64,000 bases of DNA from Pontederia crassipes (taxonomy: Eukaryota; Streptophyta; Magnoliopsida; Commelinales; Pontederiaceae), in NCBI GenBank assembly GCA_030549335.1, contig CM060187.1, forward strand, positions 52,782,203 to 52,846,202, in the 5' to 3' direction. A program made the translations under genes and the position numbers. Positions 1-12,681 of this stretch are shown here, piece by piece. Under the pieces are notes generated by a model. That model was not told where the DNA came from. It saw only the letters and a list, made by a program, of their open reading frames with translations, and did no database searches. Within the stretch, counting starts at the first letter, position 1, and each line of letters opens with the position of its first letter.

Positions 1-1264
1 TTTTATTTCATCCCTTAAATTGGTGAAGTTGATCATGCCTTTCTTGCATGAGATGTTATCATAGTTGAATACGCCGAGAATGAGAAAATGACTTTAAATC
101 ATCATAGATGTTTGTTAGTCATAAAACACAAGCAATATTTGCTTTTATATTTTGTTTATTATTGGAAAAGCAAGTGTGCATGTCAGATTGTTAATCTTAC
201 TGAATGTTTTCACATTTCTCTCAGCCAATTTCATGCATGTGAGATTGTTTTCAGTATGAAGTTTTATCAAACTACTATTTTTGGAAATGTTTTTAGTATT
301 GCCAATTTGTGGTTGAGGTGGTCTTATGGACAAAATTTGATAACTTGTGCAAGATAAAATAAAATAAAATAAAATATGTACATCAACATGTGATATTGTT
401 GCCTCAAAGAAAAAACATGTGATATTATTCTCAAAATAGTCTATGGATCTAGTATATGAGAACATAATACAACCCACAGCAAAATCAGACCTAATACCTC
501 ATGAGTTACAAGTGATGTGTGGCACTGCATGACACCACATTCTCCAACCTCGTCAATTTTTATTGATGCTTATTGATGTAAACTTAACTAACTTTCGTTA
601 ACTAAAGCCTAAGATTGAATAAGAAGACTTCATATATTTCTTAAGCAGTTTTACATTCTATCCATGCCCTATTATACGGACCAAACATGGATTCAAATAT
701 GTTAGGAAAAGGAAGACACTAAAAAAAGGAAAGCTTTTAAATAAACTAAGAAAAGGAAGCAAAACCTAAAAGGAAAACAGAATAAAAGGGATAATCAAGG
801 AAACTAGTTCTTTCAACTCATGCGCTCATAATAAATTGGAGGCCATCCTGCATCACCTATGTTTGTAAGCAAACCCATCGTATTTTGAAATATAATAGTT
901 TCAAACAAGAGATAATCATCTCTTCCCCTTTCCAATGTTCTAGGAATCAAAATGTTACGCAATTTTACATAAGGCACTTGCTAGAGGCCTCAAGAACATT
1001 GCAACAGATCATATGATCTTTTAATTGAGAAAGACGCTCTTCTCAAAAAAAATTGAGAAAGACGCTTTAGGAAAAAGAAAAAAGTCATTTTTCGCATAAT
1101 TTGTAGATGATAGAGGTCAGGCTTCAAAATGTGTGTAGTACATTCCGATAGGAGTCACATCATCCAAATTTTCAGTGCTTGAAGAGACTACTGTTATCTT
1201 GAATTTGAACCCTCATGATGAAGGTACTAACTAAAAGAAAATTCTCATAAATGATTATTTCCAG
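1..1264. other. Window edge: intron of the FPGS gene
   Basis: AT-rich sequence before the first recognisable FPGS exon at 1265. I searched for the expected upstream FPGS segments (the GTKGKGS P-loop and the TSPHL region) and did not find them. This stretch is therefore probably intron, and the 5' exons lie outside the window. A simple ATAAA repeat sits near 355-375. Confidence 0.6.
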
Positions 1265-4200
1265 GAGAAAGTTGCTGATGGTTTCCCAATGCCTCCATTG
1301 TTTCACTTCCTCAGTCTTTTGGCATTCAAGATATTCTTATCTGAGAAGGTCAGCAATTACAATTGTAAAGTGTTATCTGAGATAATAGTTTCTGTGATCT
1401 TGCCAACTCCTCCCTATATTTGCCTGTTCAATTCCAAAATGAATGTACCTGGATTTATTGTGAAGTGTAGAATACATTAATTATGGAATGTTATCAGATC
1501 ATGCAAAGATTTTGAGAGTGTCCATTTTACTTCAATTCTATGAATCATCAATGCTTACATTATCGTACCATTCAAGGCAAATGATGACTATAAAGTAGGA
1601 GAGAAAATATTTTCAACAATTAATGAAGGATAATGCATCATTTTTACTCATAACTTGGGGGCATGTATGAACTAGGAAAATGAAATATATGGGTTTCTTC
1701 CACTAGGAAGTAAATGTATGGTGGCAAAGGGCTGTTGACTGCTGTACCGATGTGGTACTGTAATACCATACCATACCATACTTGGGTGTACCGTACCAAA
1801 ATATTGGATGCCTACACAATTGGTAGACATCCTTATTCCTCTAAAAAATATATATATATATATATTGGAAGCAAGGAAAAATATGAAACAAAAAAAAAAC
1901 ATAATGGATTGTGTTTCCCATGCACTGAGTGTATTGGTGAGTTTGCAAATCAAATTGTGCTTCCTGGTTTATGCCTGTAAAACTTCTCACAATTTTTTTT
2001 ATTGGTCGATTTTGACATAATTAGATTGCATAGAAAGATGATATGGATTGAAAATAGTAGTATGAACTGCAATTGCTATTACTGAACATTAGTATAATCA
2101 TAATTGTGATACCACTAGAAACTCTTTCTTTGTGATAACTTTAATTCTTTATATGGACATTTAGTCACTTACACCTCATCAAGTTTTTTTTTGTGTTATT
2201 ATCTATCTCAATGAAAGTTCTAGCTATCATCCAGCTACAGTGCTGTGATGTAGCTGATTCATCATTTTCCTCAATTCCAAGCAGCTTTTACTAATTAATA
2301 TGAAGCAATTCATGATACAATTCTGGATGCTCAAGCCTTCTCTATTAGCAAAGTCATCACTGCATGTGAAGAAACATTCTGAGTGGCACAATGTAGTAAT
2401 ATACCGGGCCTGTCGCCATACCCATGGGGATACATGAGGCGTTTCTCTCTACATTGAAGTTAATTGTCTTCTTATACTTGCCCTTGATGGGTTGATAAGA
2501 AATGAAGAATCGAACATAGAACTACTGTTTGAGAACTTTATCCGATACTTGAAAACAAAGATTATTGATAGTTTTACAATAGTAAGGGTCTGCATTAAGC
2601 TTCTGCTTTTCATGATATGTAAGCTGTGTTTCTCGTTTCTATATTTTCTTTTTGTAACTAGTCCTAAATTATTGGTTTGTCGTACTATCCATAAATTCAT
2701 ATATCAAGTATTTTTTTCTAGGTTGATGTTGCAATTATAGAAGTAGGGCTTGGAGGCAGGTTTGACTCAACCAATGTGGTACATATCCTTCTTGCTGTTT
2801 TCAATGCATTCCTGTCATTATTCAAAATCAATAAGATACATGTGACTTTAATTTCATATCATAGAAGAATGATTTTTCTTAGTTGTAAACTAGGATACTA
2901 ATGAATCACATTATTCTTGAGATGACTGAGAATATAGCATACTGTGTCCCTTCCTGAATCTTAAATTTTTACCTAGCTTCCTAAAGAGAGGATAAAGATT
3001 TCCTAAGCTTCACACGAGGAAAATTGTTTATGATCCATGATGCGCAATAATGAGGAGGGTTGTGTTAGGCCCCGACAGCCAGCGTAAAACCCTGTCGAAT
3101 CTCATAAACATGGATCAACGAATATATTGTGTTAATGAGCGGAATGGCATCGTATGATCCATGTAGCCGACCCCACCTAGTGGGATAAGGTTTTGTTGTT
3201 GTTGTTGTTGATGCGCAGTAATGAGAATTGGAAAAATTAGAGATCCCTCCTGAGTTGTATGGCTGAAAATTTTGTCCAGTGTTCAGTTAAACTAATTATT
3301 AAATATAGTGCTTCTGAGTTCCATCGTTTTCTTTGCTCATTTCACATTTATACTTAAAAGATTTGCAGGTTAAAAGCCCTGTTGTTTGTGGAGTTGCATC
3401 ACTTGGTATGGATCACATGGAAGTATTAGGTACATTCTTCTTTAGGTCATTCTTTGAACTCTTCACTTTCATTTTTCTTTTCAACAAAGTGCATTGTCTC
3501 TATTCGGCTGATAGAAGTTTTCCTTTTCGTGAGTGTTTGATTCAAAACATCCTGCCATTTGTTATTAAAAGATACTGGTTAAGGGATATTGTTTGTTAAC
3601 AATATTTTTACGTGCAGTTAAGGACTGGTCTTTCTTTTCTTTTGGTTCAAAATTCGTATACTCAGATCATTAACTGCTTGTTAGGTTTAGGGTATAATTG
3701 ACTTGTGGTGTTCAATGACTGGTTCCCATGACTCCACACCGTAGCATTGCACTAGTCATGCCAGCAGATGGGAAATGAAATGTGATTTTGGCTAAAGATT
3801 TTCAATGTTGTGATATTGATCCAAGGATAATCACTGCTCTCTCCATTTGCGAGACCACGTCAGTTATCCTCTTGTTTGCATGACGTGACGTCACCCATAC
3901 CCCTATTCCAATGGTTAGGGTGCGCATTGAAAGCAAAGGGGAAAGCATTGTAGGAGTCTACATGTCAACTTTTGGAGCATTTCATGTCTTAAATTTAGAT
4001 ACCATTTATTGAATTGTTCAATTAAAAGTATTCTGATGCATACTTTGGAAGTTTCTGTTACATGCTATGCTGGATAGCCTCATGCATAAACATACGTAAT
4101 TTTTTTTTGAAGTACATATGTAAAAATTATCGTCAATGAATGCAAAATCAAGTCATTCTTGTCTCCATCTCGTATTTGTTACCCTGTGTTTGCTTTGCTC

Positions 4201-7200
4201 TTATTGCCATTTAAAAATATGGACAAAATGTCATCCTTATTAGGAAGAACTGAGACTTCTTACTTACGAAGATATTTATTTTACAAGATGACATTAATTG
4301 CCTTTGAGATGAAAATTAATGTTAAAAACTCAGTTTTTATACACCTCATTCTTGGTAGATGTCAAACGTTAATATCAACATAAATCAAATAATTCTAGAG
4401 AATGTACCTTTTGTGATGTTAACTTTGTGATAGCTTATGTTTGCAGGAGATACAATTCAACAAATTGCTTCATCGAAAGCTGGAATTTTCAAGGTATGCT
4501 CTTGTCAGATTTTAGGTTAAGCTTTGCGAAAACATATGCTCATCTCAAGATCAAGCATTTATTGAAATACTTCCGTTTGGACAACTCAACTATATGGTCT
4601 TCTTTCCTGAAAAACTATGAAGTCTTCCTTTTCAAGATTTATCTAAAACTTCTTGGTATCTTCAAGCCTGAAGTTCCTGCATTTACGGCACCCCAATTGC
4701 CTGAAGCAATGGCTGTTCTAGAAGAGAGAGCATCAGAATTAATGGTAATGTGGACATGCATGACATATTTCACTTCGAATACTATTTTGTAGTTAGATTA
4801 TGAAGTGTCCTTGGCTTGTAATATCATGTCATGCTTATTCTTGTAGTCCACTGAATTTTCTATCCTTTAATTATTGTTGGCTAAATCAAAATATGTGATA
4901 ATTGTTTCTCTGATTGGTAGATTCCTCTTAGAGTTGCACCACCACTTGACCTGAACATGCTGAATGGATTAAAGCTTGGCTTAGCTGGAGAACACCAGCT
5001 TATAAATGCTGGTCTTGCTGTTGCTCTTTGCAAAAGTTGGTTGCAGAGGACTGGGCATGCTGAGCTCATTTTGAATGTCAGTATTTCACGTCCTTTATGT
5101 TTTTCGTTTTTGTCATAATTAAGGTAGAATGCATCAGACTTCCTGATGATTAGGTATTGAGTAATGACTAACTAGTACTAAAATTCTAAAATGCACCAAC
5201 AAGGCGTCAATAGTCATACTTCCTGAAGTGATAATAAAGTCTGGCTCAAAATTTTCATACTTGAAGATGCGAATATGAGGAACCTCCTAAGCATGTTCAA
5301 GATTAAGAATGCCTGAAGGTCCTTTTCTTTTTGTGCCTGATTTATTGTCATCATGTGATAAAGGCAGACTGTGTCTACTCGAACTATAAGCTAATTCCCC
5401 TACGATAGTTCACTAGTTCGAGCCATAAACAAATTGCCTATGTCCTAGCCGTCATTGCTTGTTTCCTAATGAGAAATGTTTGCTTGTCTTTGTAGAGGAA
5501 GTCATCAGTTTTAAACTGTTCTCATTCCATAATCAAGAGGAACATGAGATTTCTTTTGTTCGTTGCTGTCTTTTCCCTTGTAACATTAGAGACGACTTTT
5601 ACAATTGTAATATATTAGCGTCTTTAGTTATACTAGTATGAACATGAAATGCTTTGAAAAAAAATTGCAAAGCTTTTCAGGTGTTTTATGCCTTTCCTCT
5701 TTCCTAGAATTGTGGTCTGGGTACTTGCAGATCATATTATATGAAATTGATGCTTATGATAAATGTTTTTCTTCTTAAACAAAAATGAGTTCCTTTCACA
5801 AGTATAATAATCTTCAAGTCCTACAATAGTGTGACCAGGAAACAGGTTTAACGGAAACATTTCGGCGAGGCCTTTCCATAGCTAGTCTCCTTGGACGAGC
5901 TCAAATTGTCATTGACAAGACAGAGAACTATGATAAGATCTCAGGTGGAAGCTATGGTGATTTAATATTTTACTTGGATGGTGCTCATACTCCTGAAAGC
6001 ATGGAAGTTTGTGCAAAATGGTTCTGCAGTACAGTAACAGATGTTCAGCAATTTATGAAAAATGAAAGTATCAAAGAACAACAATGTGAATCTAACATGA
6101 TAAGCAAGAAGGTGAACCATGCGTTGACATTATTTATCAATGTACCTTCACGCTTGGTACCTATACCCATTATTTATATATCCTTTTTTATGCAGATTCT
6201 TTTGTTTAACTGCATGGAGGTTAGGGACCCTCGAGTTCTGCTTCCGCAACTTGTTAACACCTGCAGTTCAAGAGGTATTAACTCCATAGCACTAAACAAT
6301 TTGATTCAACCTCATATAAAGCATATTTCAGTTGGATGAAAATTTAATATGCTTTCATTTAAATTCAAGACTTTCCTTCCAAATAATCAAATAACACATA
6401 TCTGCAACTTGGCTAGTGGATTTTTTTTTCAAATTTCAGGTGTCTATTTTTCAAAAGCTCTTTTTGTTCCAAGTATGTCAACCTATAACAAGGTTGGTTC
6501 TGGATCTTCGGTTGTGACGTCTGAGGCTTCTGGAGATTTGTCATGGCAATTCACCATCCAAGAAACTTGGGAGAAGTTAGTCAATCGAAAAGGTGATTAC
6601 TAACTTCATGAAAGAAAATTGTGCTGTCTGCTTATTACCAATTCACATCAAGGTTAAAATGACATTGGTTGTAGACTCATAAAGAAAGCATGGATGTCAT
6701 GCCTTGTCATGCAAAGTTAAAAAAAGGGGAAGCCTTCCCAGCATCAACTTAGATGACTACGAAAAAATATTCCCGTGAAAGAAATACTGTGTCAGTGCAT
6801 GACAGGATAAAAACCTAAATCTTATCATGTAGGCGGTGGTTGTCGGCAGCAATCTTCAGGTGGATAATGACACTTCTGAGGAGAAATTCTAAGAATGATG
6901 AGGTGATGAGAACATACGATGAGACGAGGCAAGATCATTTATCATTTCAGATCTGGCCTTCTATTGGTCCAATGGGCCAAAATCGAACTTCTTCATCAAA
7001 ATTCTTCTAGCTTGGTGCATTTTCATGAGTGTTAACACCATTCCATGTCAATACTCAAATATTAGTATGCAATCATAGGGCACTACTGTTGCTTAGAAGT
7101 TTGTCCGCTGTTCTTGCATCGTACCAAGGATGAAGTTACATTGATAATCAATATCAACTCACGGTACCTAATACATAGATGTATGGGATGCCCAATTTGG

Positions 7201-8270
7201 TATTTCATCCTAAAGTATTGGCTAGTTTGATTGTTATTAACAGATTAATTTCTTGGATCACAATTAAAGCCATCAAAACACAAGGTTAACCGATTTTAGC
7301 CGTGTGGTTCCATTTTTCCCAATAGAAGGTGATGTTTTGCTTCTCCACGCACAAAAAGTAGAATAATTTGCATATCTGCTATTTTAATTAGAATGGGTAA
7401 AATATATAGCTTTTATTTTTTCAGCTAAATGCTTAAATATGCTGAACATTTGTTTCAAAAAAAAAATGCTGAACACAATAGAGTTAAGATCTGTTGTGGG
7501 AACGTTGCTTCTGGAGTCCAGTTTATTCAATCTGTTTCTAGTTACTTTTGGTTTGAAAACTTAAATGAATGACTTATTTTCTTCCAAGGAATAGATTCTG
7601 AGCATCTGAGATGCAGAAAATGGTCAAATTTTACTTGATCTCATATGTATCATGGTTATTTAATCAGTACTAGATTTTTCCAGATGCTGTTTGTGGCAAT
7701 TGCTACAACCTGCAGAATCTTGATCATCTTTCCAGCAACGGTATGTCCATGGAAAAGCCTTGTGAAAGCTATGATCCTGCTGGTAAAAGTTTGGTCGGAA
7801 GCGTCGTTATGCCATCTTTGCCTTTGGCAATAAAATGGTTACGAGACTGTGGAAAGGAAAACCCTTCTCTTCAACTTCAGGTAAGATTTGGAACTTTTGC
7901 GATGTTTTGTAAGTGGATTGAGGTGTGACATTCTTACATAAGCATGTGCATGGTAAGCCTGAGCCAGGTATTAGTAAGATCTATTACATGAACTTATGCT
8001 GTGACAAGTACAAATAAAATTTTCACTGAAAGGTTCTAGTTCAAAAACCTACTGCAAGTTGGAGGAAGCATTAACATTTACTCGATTTCAGACTTTGGTA
8101 CTTGCTTTCATGATGACGAAAATTTATTAGTTTATCAGTGATCGATTTTTTTTCAAATCAATTTCCATATTTTAGAGGATAATCTCCCACTTTGGACAAT
8201 GAAAACCCAGGTTCTTGTCACGGGATCCATTCATCTGGTTGGCGATGTGCTGAAGCTTGTGAGGAGATGA
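1265..8270 (+). CDS. FPGS: Folylpolyglutamate synthase, 3' part (11 exons)
   Basis: Adds glutamates to tetrahydrofolates so that the cofactors are retained in cells and organelles. Exons: 1265-1348, 2722-2778, 3369-3429, 4447-4493, 4667-4744, 4921-5076, 5839-6111, 6196-6274, 6440-6592, 7684-7880, 8211-8270. They total 1245 nt, 414 codons plus TGA, and all joins are GT-AG with matching phase. Visible family motifs are MPPLFHFLSLLAFKIF, VDVAIIEVGLGGRFDSTNV, SKAGIFK, LAGEHQLINAGLAVALC, YLDGAHTPESMEVC, and the C-terminus VLVTGSIHLVGDVLKLVRR. The hydrophobic GEHQ-N and LDGAH-PES motifs separate plant FPGS from plant dihydrofolate synthetase. The N-terminal P-loop exons are missing because the window begins inside the gene. 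I see no internal stop or frameshift. Plants carry plastid, mitochondrial and cytosolic isoforms, and this piece cannot tell which one it is. Confidence 0.93.
3055..3208 (+). mobile_element. Au-type SINE, 5'-truncated (copy 1), in FPGS intron
   Basis: Contains the Au SINE core (GGCCCCGACAGCCAGCG, then GTAGCCGACCCCACC) and ends in a TTG repeat. It is flanked by near-perfect duplications of a TGATGCGCA-TAATGAG target site (about 3038-3054 and 3209-3225, one mismatch). It lacks the tRNA-like head seen in the full copy at 22.8 kb. Confidence 0.88.
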
Positions 8271-8796
8271 CCAACAACCATATTATGTCAATTTATGGCC
8301 CTTTTGTGAGTCATTACTTTATGCACAAAATTTGCTCGGATATAATAATATGTTATATGGAATTGTTATCACATCTAATTTATGTAACGAATATGTTTGA
8401 TATTCCAACAAAGGCTACAACCTAGTTGTTGGCACCATGATGGATTTTAGTCTATGCTAAATCCAACTTTATTGTACTTGTTGAATTTGCTGAAGAACAC
8501 TTTGAAGAGTTTTGTTCTTTACCAAATTAATAGTCAAAAGGACTACATTTTTTCGTGTACAGCTGAATTTTTGTTTGAAATGTGAGGCTCTGTTGATCTG
8601 ATGTGGGAGATGTTTCTGAATTGAGAGAGCTCTGAACGTACTCCCTGACGAATGGAATAATGTACGGGAAAAACAAAAAATTTTAACGTTCCTAACACTC
8701 AGATTGCTACGAGTGAACTGTAACATAGGCAATCATTTGACAACGATTATATCCTTTGTAAAGAGTTTTTGTAACGCTTAATATTTCAATAAGGAT

Positions 8797-8802
8797 AATA
8801 AA
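8797..8802 (+). terminator. Candidate poly(A) signal of FPGS
   Basis: A perfect AATAAA lies about 530 nt after the FPGS stop codon in T-rich sequence, which suits a plant near-upstream element. Use is inferred. Confidence 0.45.
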
Positions 8803-9230
8803 GTAATTTAACTCAAGTTTAATGGACAACAGAATAATTTGAGAAGGAATATGAATAAAAAGAAAGAGTAATTCTACTTGGAGAAGAAATTACAATTTAA
8901 GTAGGATTAAAAGTATGATTAAAAAAAAGGAGAATCGTAATGAGAGTAGAAATTATAATTAGATTCTTCATTAATTATGATCATCTGTCATTAATTATTT
9001 TATGTTAAATATTTATATTTAATTAAATTTAAAATTTACTAATTAATTTATAATTATACTTGTCAAAAGTTCATCTCTATTCAATTTTTTTTTATTTTTT
9101 TCATAACTTCTCTCAATCAAATTCTACTTTCACTTTTTCCTTTTATTTCTTCCTTTTATATATTTTTTAAAATTATTTAATTCCATATATTATTTTAATG
9201 ACTATAATATTTCTAAGTCCTATATTCATT
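8803..9230. other. AT-rich spacer
   Basis: Low-complexity AT-rich sequence after the FPGS gene. I see no gene or clear repeat boundary. Confidence 0.6.
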
Positions 9231-9308
9231 AGGCTTTTGTTTGGATCTAAAATCAAATTAACATTCCTAGCCCAAGGCTTAATGGGAATAAAAAATTCTA
9301 GTTAAGAA

Positions 9309-9318
9309 CTATAAATAG
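9309..9318 (+). promoter_or_regulatory. TATA-box-like motif
   Basis: CTATAAATAG matches the plant TATA consensus and is followed by a pyrimidine-rich leader. A GGTACGTA donor-like site lies near 9592. No downstream reading frame is recognisable, so this may be an LTR or pseudogene promoter. Confidence 0.3.
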
Positions 9319-10409
9319 AACTTAAAGGATGGATAGAAATTATCATTAGCCTTCACAAAATTTCTACATAAGAGCTCTATCTTTCTCCTCTATTTTCTCA
9401 TAAATCGAGGCACCTCAGAGTGCGACCAACATATTGTTTAAAAGCTCCGACATAGGAGAACAAGATCCAAATGGTAGGCGCGAGTTTCAAGATCTCATCG
9501 CGGAGAAATCATCGACCAAAGTATCGATGTTTGTGTAGCCAACAAACTAAAGGATTTATAGTTGATTTTTCAACCAATTTAAGGTACGTAGATGATCCTG
9601 TATCGACGATTTTCGTTGATCCTTAGGACTTAGTTATTGTTTAGATGAATTGTGAATAGAATATAATTGTTTTTTGCATTGAATCGGAGTCGAAAAGTTA
9701 CGTCGAAAATATAGCTCTACGAAGGACTACAGAACCCGACCCGAATTCTATAGTACCCGACCTGCGTTCGATAGAATCCAGGTAGGGCTTGGATAGATCG
9801 GACCGAGTTCATAAGAACCTGATATGGGTTTAAAGGTACGCGGACTGAGTTGAGTAACCCGAGAGTGACATGATGAAATTGTGAAGAATCTGGACTGGAT
9901 TCCGATTAGCTTGGCCTAGATTCCGTTGATGGTAATGGATAGATGAAAATTGAATAGGACTTGGATCGGGTTTTGAAAATTTCGACCCGAGTTTTGTGAA
10001 GAAGATATTATCAAGTTAAATGAAATCCGCTCGGCTCAGATTTCGTAAGACCCGACCCGGGTTCCGCCGAAGATAGAGATCACAAATTGAAATCAGAAAA
10101 TCCGATCGAGGTTTCGTCCCACCTAGCTCGAGTTACATGGATCGAATTGGAATAAGAGTTGACACCCGACGAATCGGCTCGAGTTTCACCATACTCAGCC
10201 TGGATTCTATAGGAAAGATGGGTATGATCAATTACAAGAAGCGGCCCGAGTAGCTTGGGTTCTTATGATAGAAAAATATGTTTTAATTTATTGATTAGGT
10301 TTAATTGTGATGTTTATGCATTTAAGATTGAAAAGAAAGTTTAAATGAAAGCGACGTCATAAGTTAATCAAGATAAAAGATTTAAGATACCTAAAATTGG
10401 GAGAGCTCT

Positions 10410-10890
10410 CAGTGCAGCCTATATGGTTAAAGCAACCCTTGTGATTGAATGATAACTGCAAAAATAAGAATAAGTAATAAGAAGCCCTTATGATTGAAGC
10501 AACATTTATGATTGAAGTATGATTGAAGTTAAAGATAAAAAGATAATTACAGCTTTTATGATTGAAGTTGAAGATAAAAAGATAGTTATAGTATTTATGG
10601 TTGAAGTTAAATATCAAAAGATATTGAATTGTAGTCTTTATGGTTGAAGAATAAAAATGAATAATTGTTTCAAAAGAGTAATTGAATTGCAGCATTCGTG
10701 ATTGAAGTATGATAAAAAATTATTAGATTGCAGCCTTTATGATTGAAGTAAAGTAAAGTATTGTTGATTGATAAGCTAATTGATTGCAGCATATATGTTT
10801 GTTCCTATAATTAATGGAATTGTTATTGCCAACGTTTATGGTTGATGATAAATGAAGATAGAATTATTGATTTCAGCAAATTGATTCTTA
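10410..10890 (+). repeat. Degenerate tandem repeat, unit roughly 50-60 bp
   Basis: Eight or so imperfect units share a GCAGC-TTTATG(A/G)TTGAAGT core followed by AAAGATAAAAAGATA-type sequence. Unit length and spacing vary. The apparent repetitive peptide on the minus strand is a by-product of the repeat, not a gene. Confidence 0.6.
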
Positions 10891-11440
10891 TGGCTAATGG
10901 ATAATGCATATTGATAATTGATATTGCATTTATATGATAGTATTGATATTGTTTATTATTATGTATATGACTACGTACTGAATGTATTCTCACTGAGTTT
11001 TGCTCATGTACTTGGATCCGTACGGGTGATTGTGATGGTGATAGTGATAGTGAAACGGTTGATAACTCTTCTGACGAGTGAGATGCACATTGGATATGAC
11101 ATTGATAGGATCTCCTATTATATAGTTGTAGGCTCGTAACCCATATGTCCATAAATATTGGATAAAATACTTTTGTCATTGTAAAAGTTATTGTACGTTA
11201 GTTTTTCGCTATTATAAATCAATATATTGATTGGTGAAAGCAAAAAAGAAAAGTCGGATATAAAATTGAGTAAATACCGTCGAGATAATTTTCTTGACGG
11301 ATAAAAAAAAATCTCGGCTACAAGTTTTCTAACGGATATAACAATCATCGTTGGCTTCATATTCATAAATTACTCATTATATAGAGAGATTACTTTTTGG
11401 TAGTACCGGCGCATAATAACATCTTTAGTCCTCATTGACG

Positions 11441-12600
11441 CCTAGATGTAAAGTGCGTCAGCGTGTGCAGCAATTATTAAGTATTTTAAATATTATTTCT
11501 AGGGAAAAAAATACTTTAAATGTTTTTACTAAGTTATTTTAAAGTTAATCGTATATGTATTGTTGTTATAGATTTAAGGCCAGAAAAGAGGGCAGTAACC
11601 GACAAGGGATGAAGACATTTGGGTTTTGGGAGGTGGTGAATAATATCTTTTTCACAATAAATAGAATAATTTTAAATGTTGTGTTGAAGTATTATACATA
11701 TATATGCGCGCGTGTATGGAGCTGATAATTCGAATTACAAGAATAATTAGTAATTAGTATCAACTAAACGTAAGAGTTCAAATAACGCAATCGTCAATCT
11801 AAAGAAAGATGGTCACGACTCACTACAAATACATTTGATCATATTTGTTTTTAATTAAGAAATAACAACAATAACTACTATTGCCATGATTACAATTAAG
11901 AATAATGATAATTAAGACTAACAATATTTGCTATTATTAATTAGGGCCAAAATTTGACCTCTTAAGAAGAACAGTCTCAATCAGTCAAGAAAGAAAATAG
12001 CCGGTATGACCCCACTCATTTAAGTGATAACTTACGATCATACAATAATAAATACTTTCGAGGTTTTTGATGAACTTTAAAATACACCAACTTGAAACTG
12101 ATTTTTTGCATTACCCTAAAAAATAATCTTTTATTCCTATCAAAAGAATTTTGAAATTTCATCAACCAACTTTAAGCCTTTGAAGCAATTTTGAAATTGC
12201 AAAAAAAATCCTAAAAAAATTGCATTAAGAAAACCCCAAAAGCAGCTGACCTGATTTCTTCATCATCAGTTCAAAAACATGTAGTTTAAAAATCAGAAAG
12301 AGATTTCGTTCGCGCAGGAGACAACCTTTACAATTCATAATTTCAAGAAAAATAAAAATGAAATTGATTGAGAATGTTACACAAGAACGAGAATTCGGAA
12401 ATATAAGGCATAGAAGTTGAAAACACGTCTATTGGCACATCAGAAACAAACACCGAGATTTTATAGCAAGGGGTTCTTTCAGATTTTCAGTTCAACGTAA
12501 ATAAACTTCTCGTCTTAAGTTAATGAAGATTTTTTATATCCATTAAAACATGAAATCTAACCCGAGCACTTCTAAATGTCTATTGAGTTTGCCAAAATTG
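11441..12600. other. AT-rich spacer before the TAN1-like gene
   Basis: I see no gene, repeat boundary or RNA gene here. The last several hundred bases probably include the 3' UTR of the minus-strand gene ending at 12682. Confidence 0.5.
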
Positions 12601-12681
12601 TTTTTTCCTGGTGGATTTAGACATCCATGATATATACTTCAAATTGATGAACACCAGATCTTGCTTTGTAATCTCTAACTG

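Larger units (their letters stand above)
9231..11440. other. Repeat-like block, possibly a decayed retroelement or LTR
   Basis: Composition changes sharply from the flanking AT-rich DNA. The block starts with a TATA-box-like motif and a transcript-leader-like stretch (9309-9600). It continues with a section dense in CCCGACC/GAGTTC-type motifs (about 9720-10260), then degenerate tandem repeats (10410-10890), then a segment with GGATCCGTACGGGTGAT at about 11014. I found no coding domain, LTR pair or target-site duplication, so the identity is open. Confidence 0.35.

Noticed and set aside
1081-1110. Extra FPGS exon around GGTCAGGCTTCAAAAT
   Set aside because: A few bases resemble the FPGS sequence for CGFKT, but the continuation does not match and the phase does not fit the next exon.
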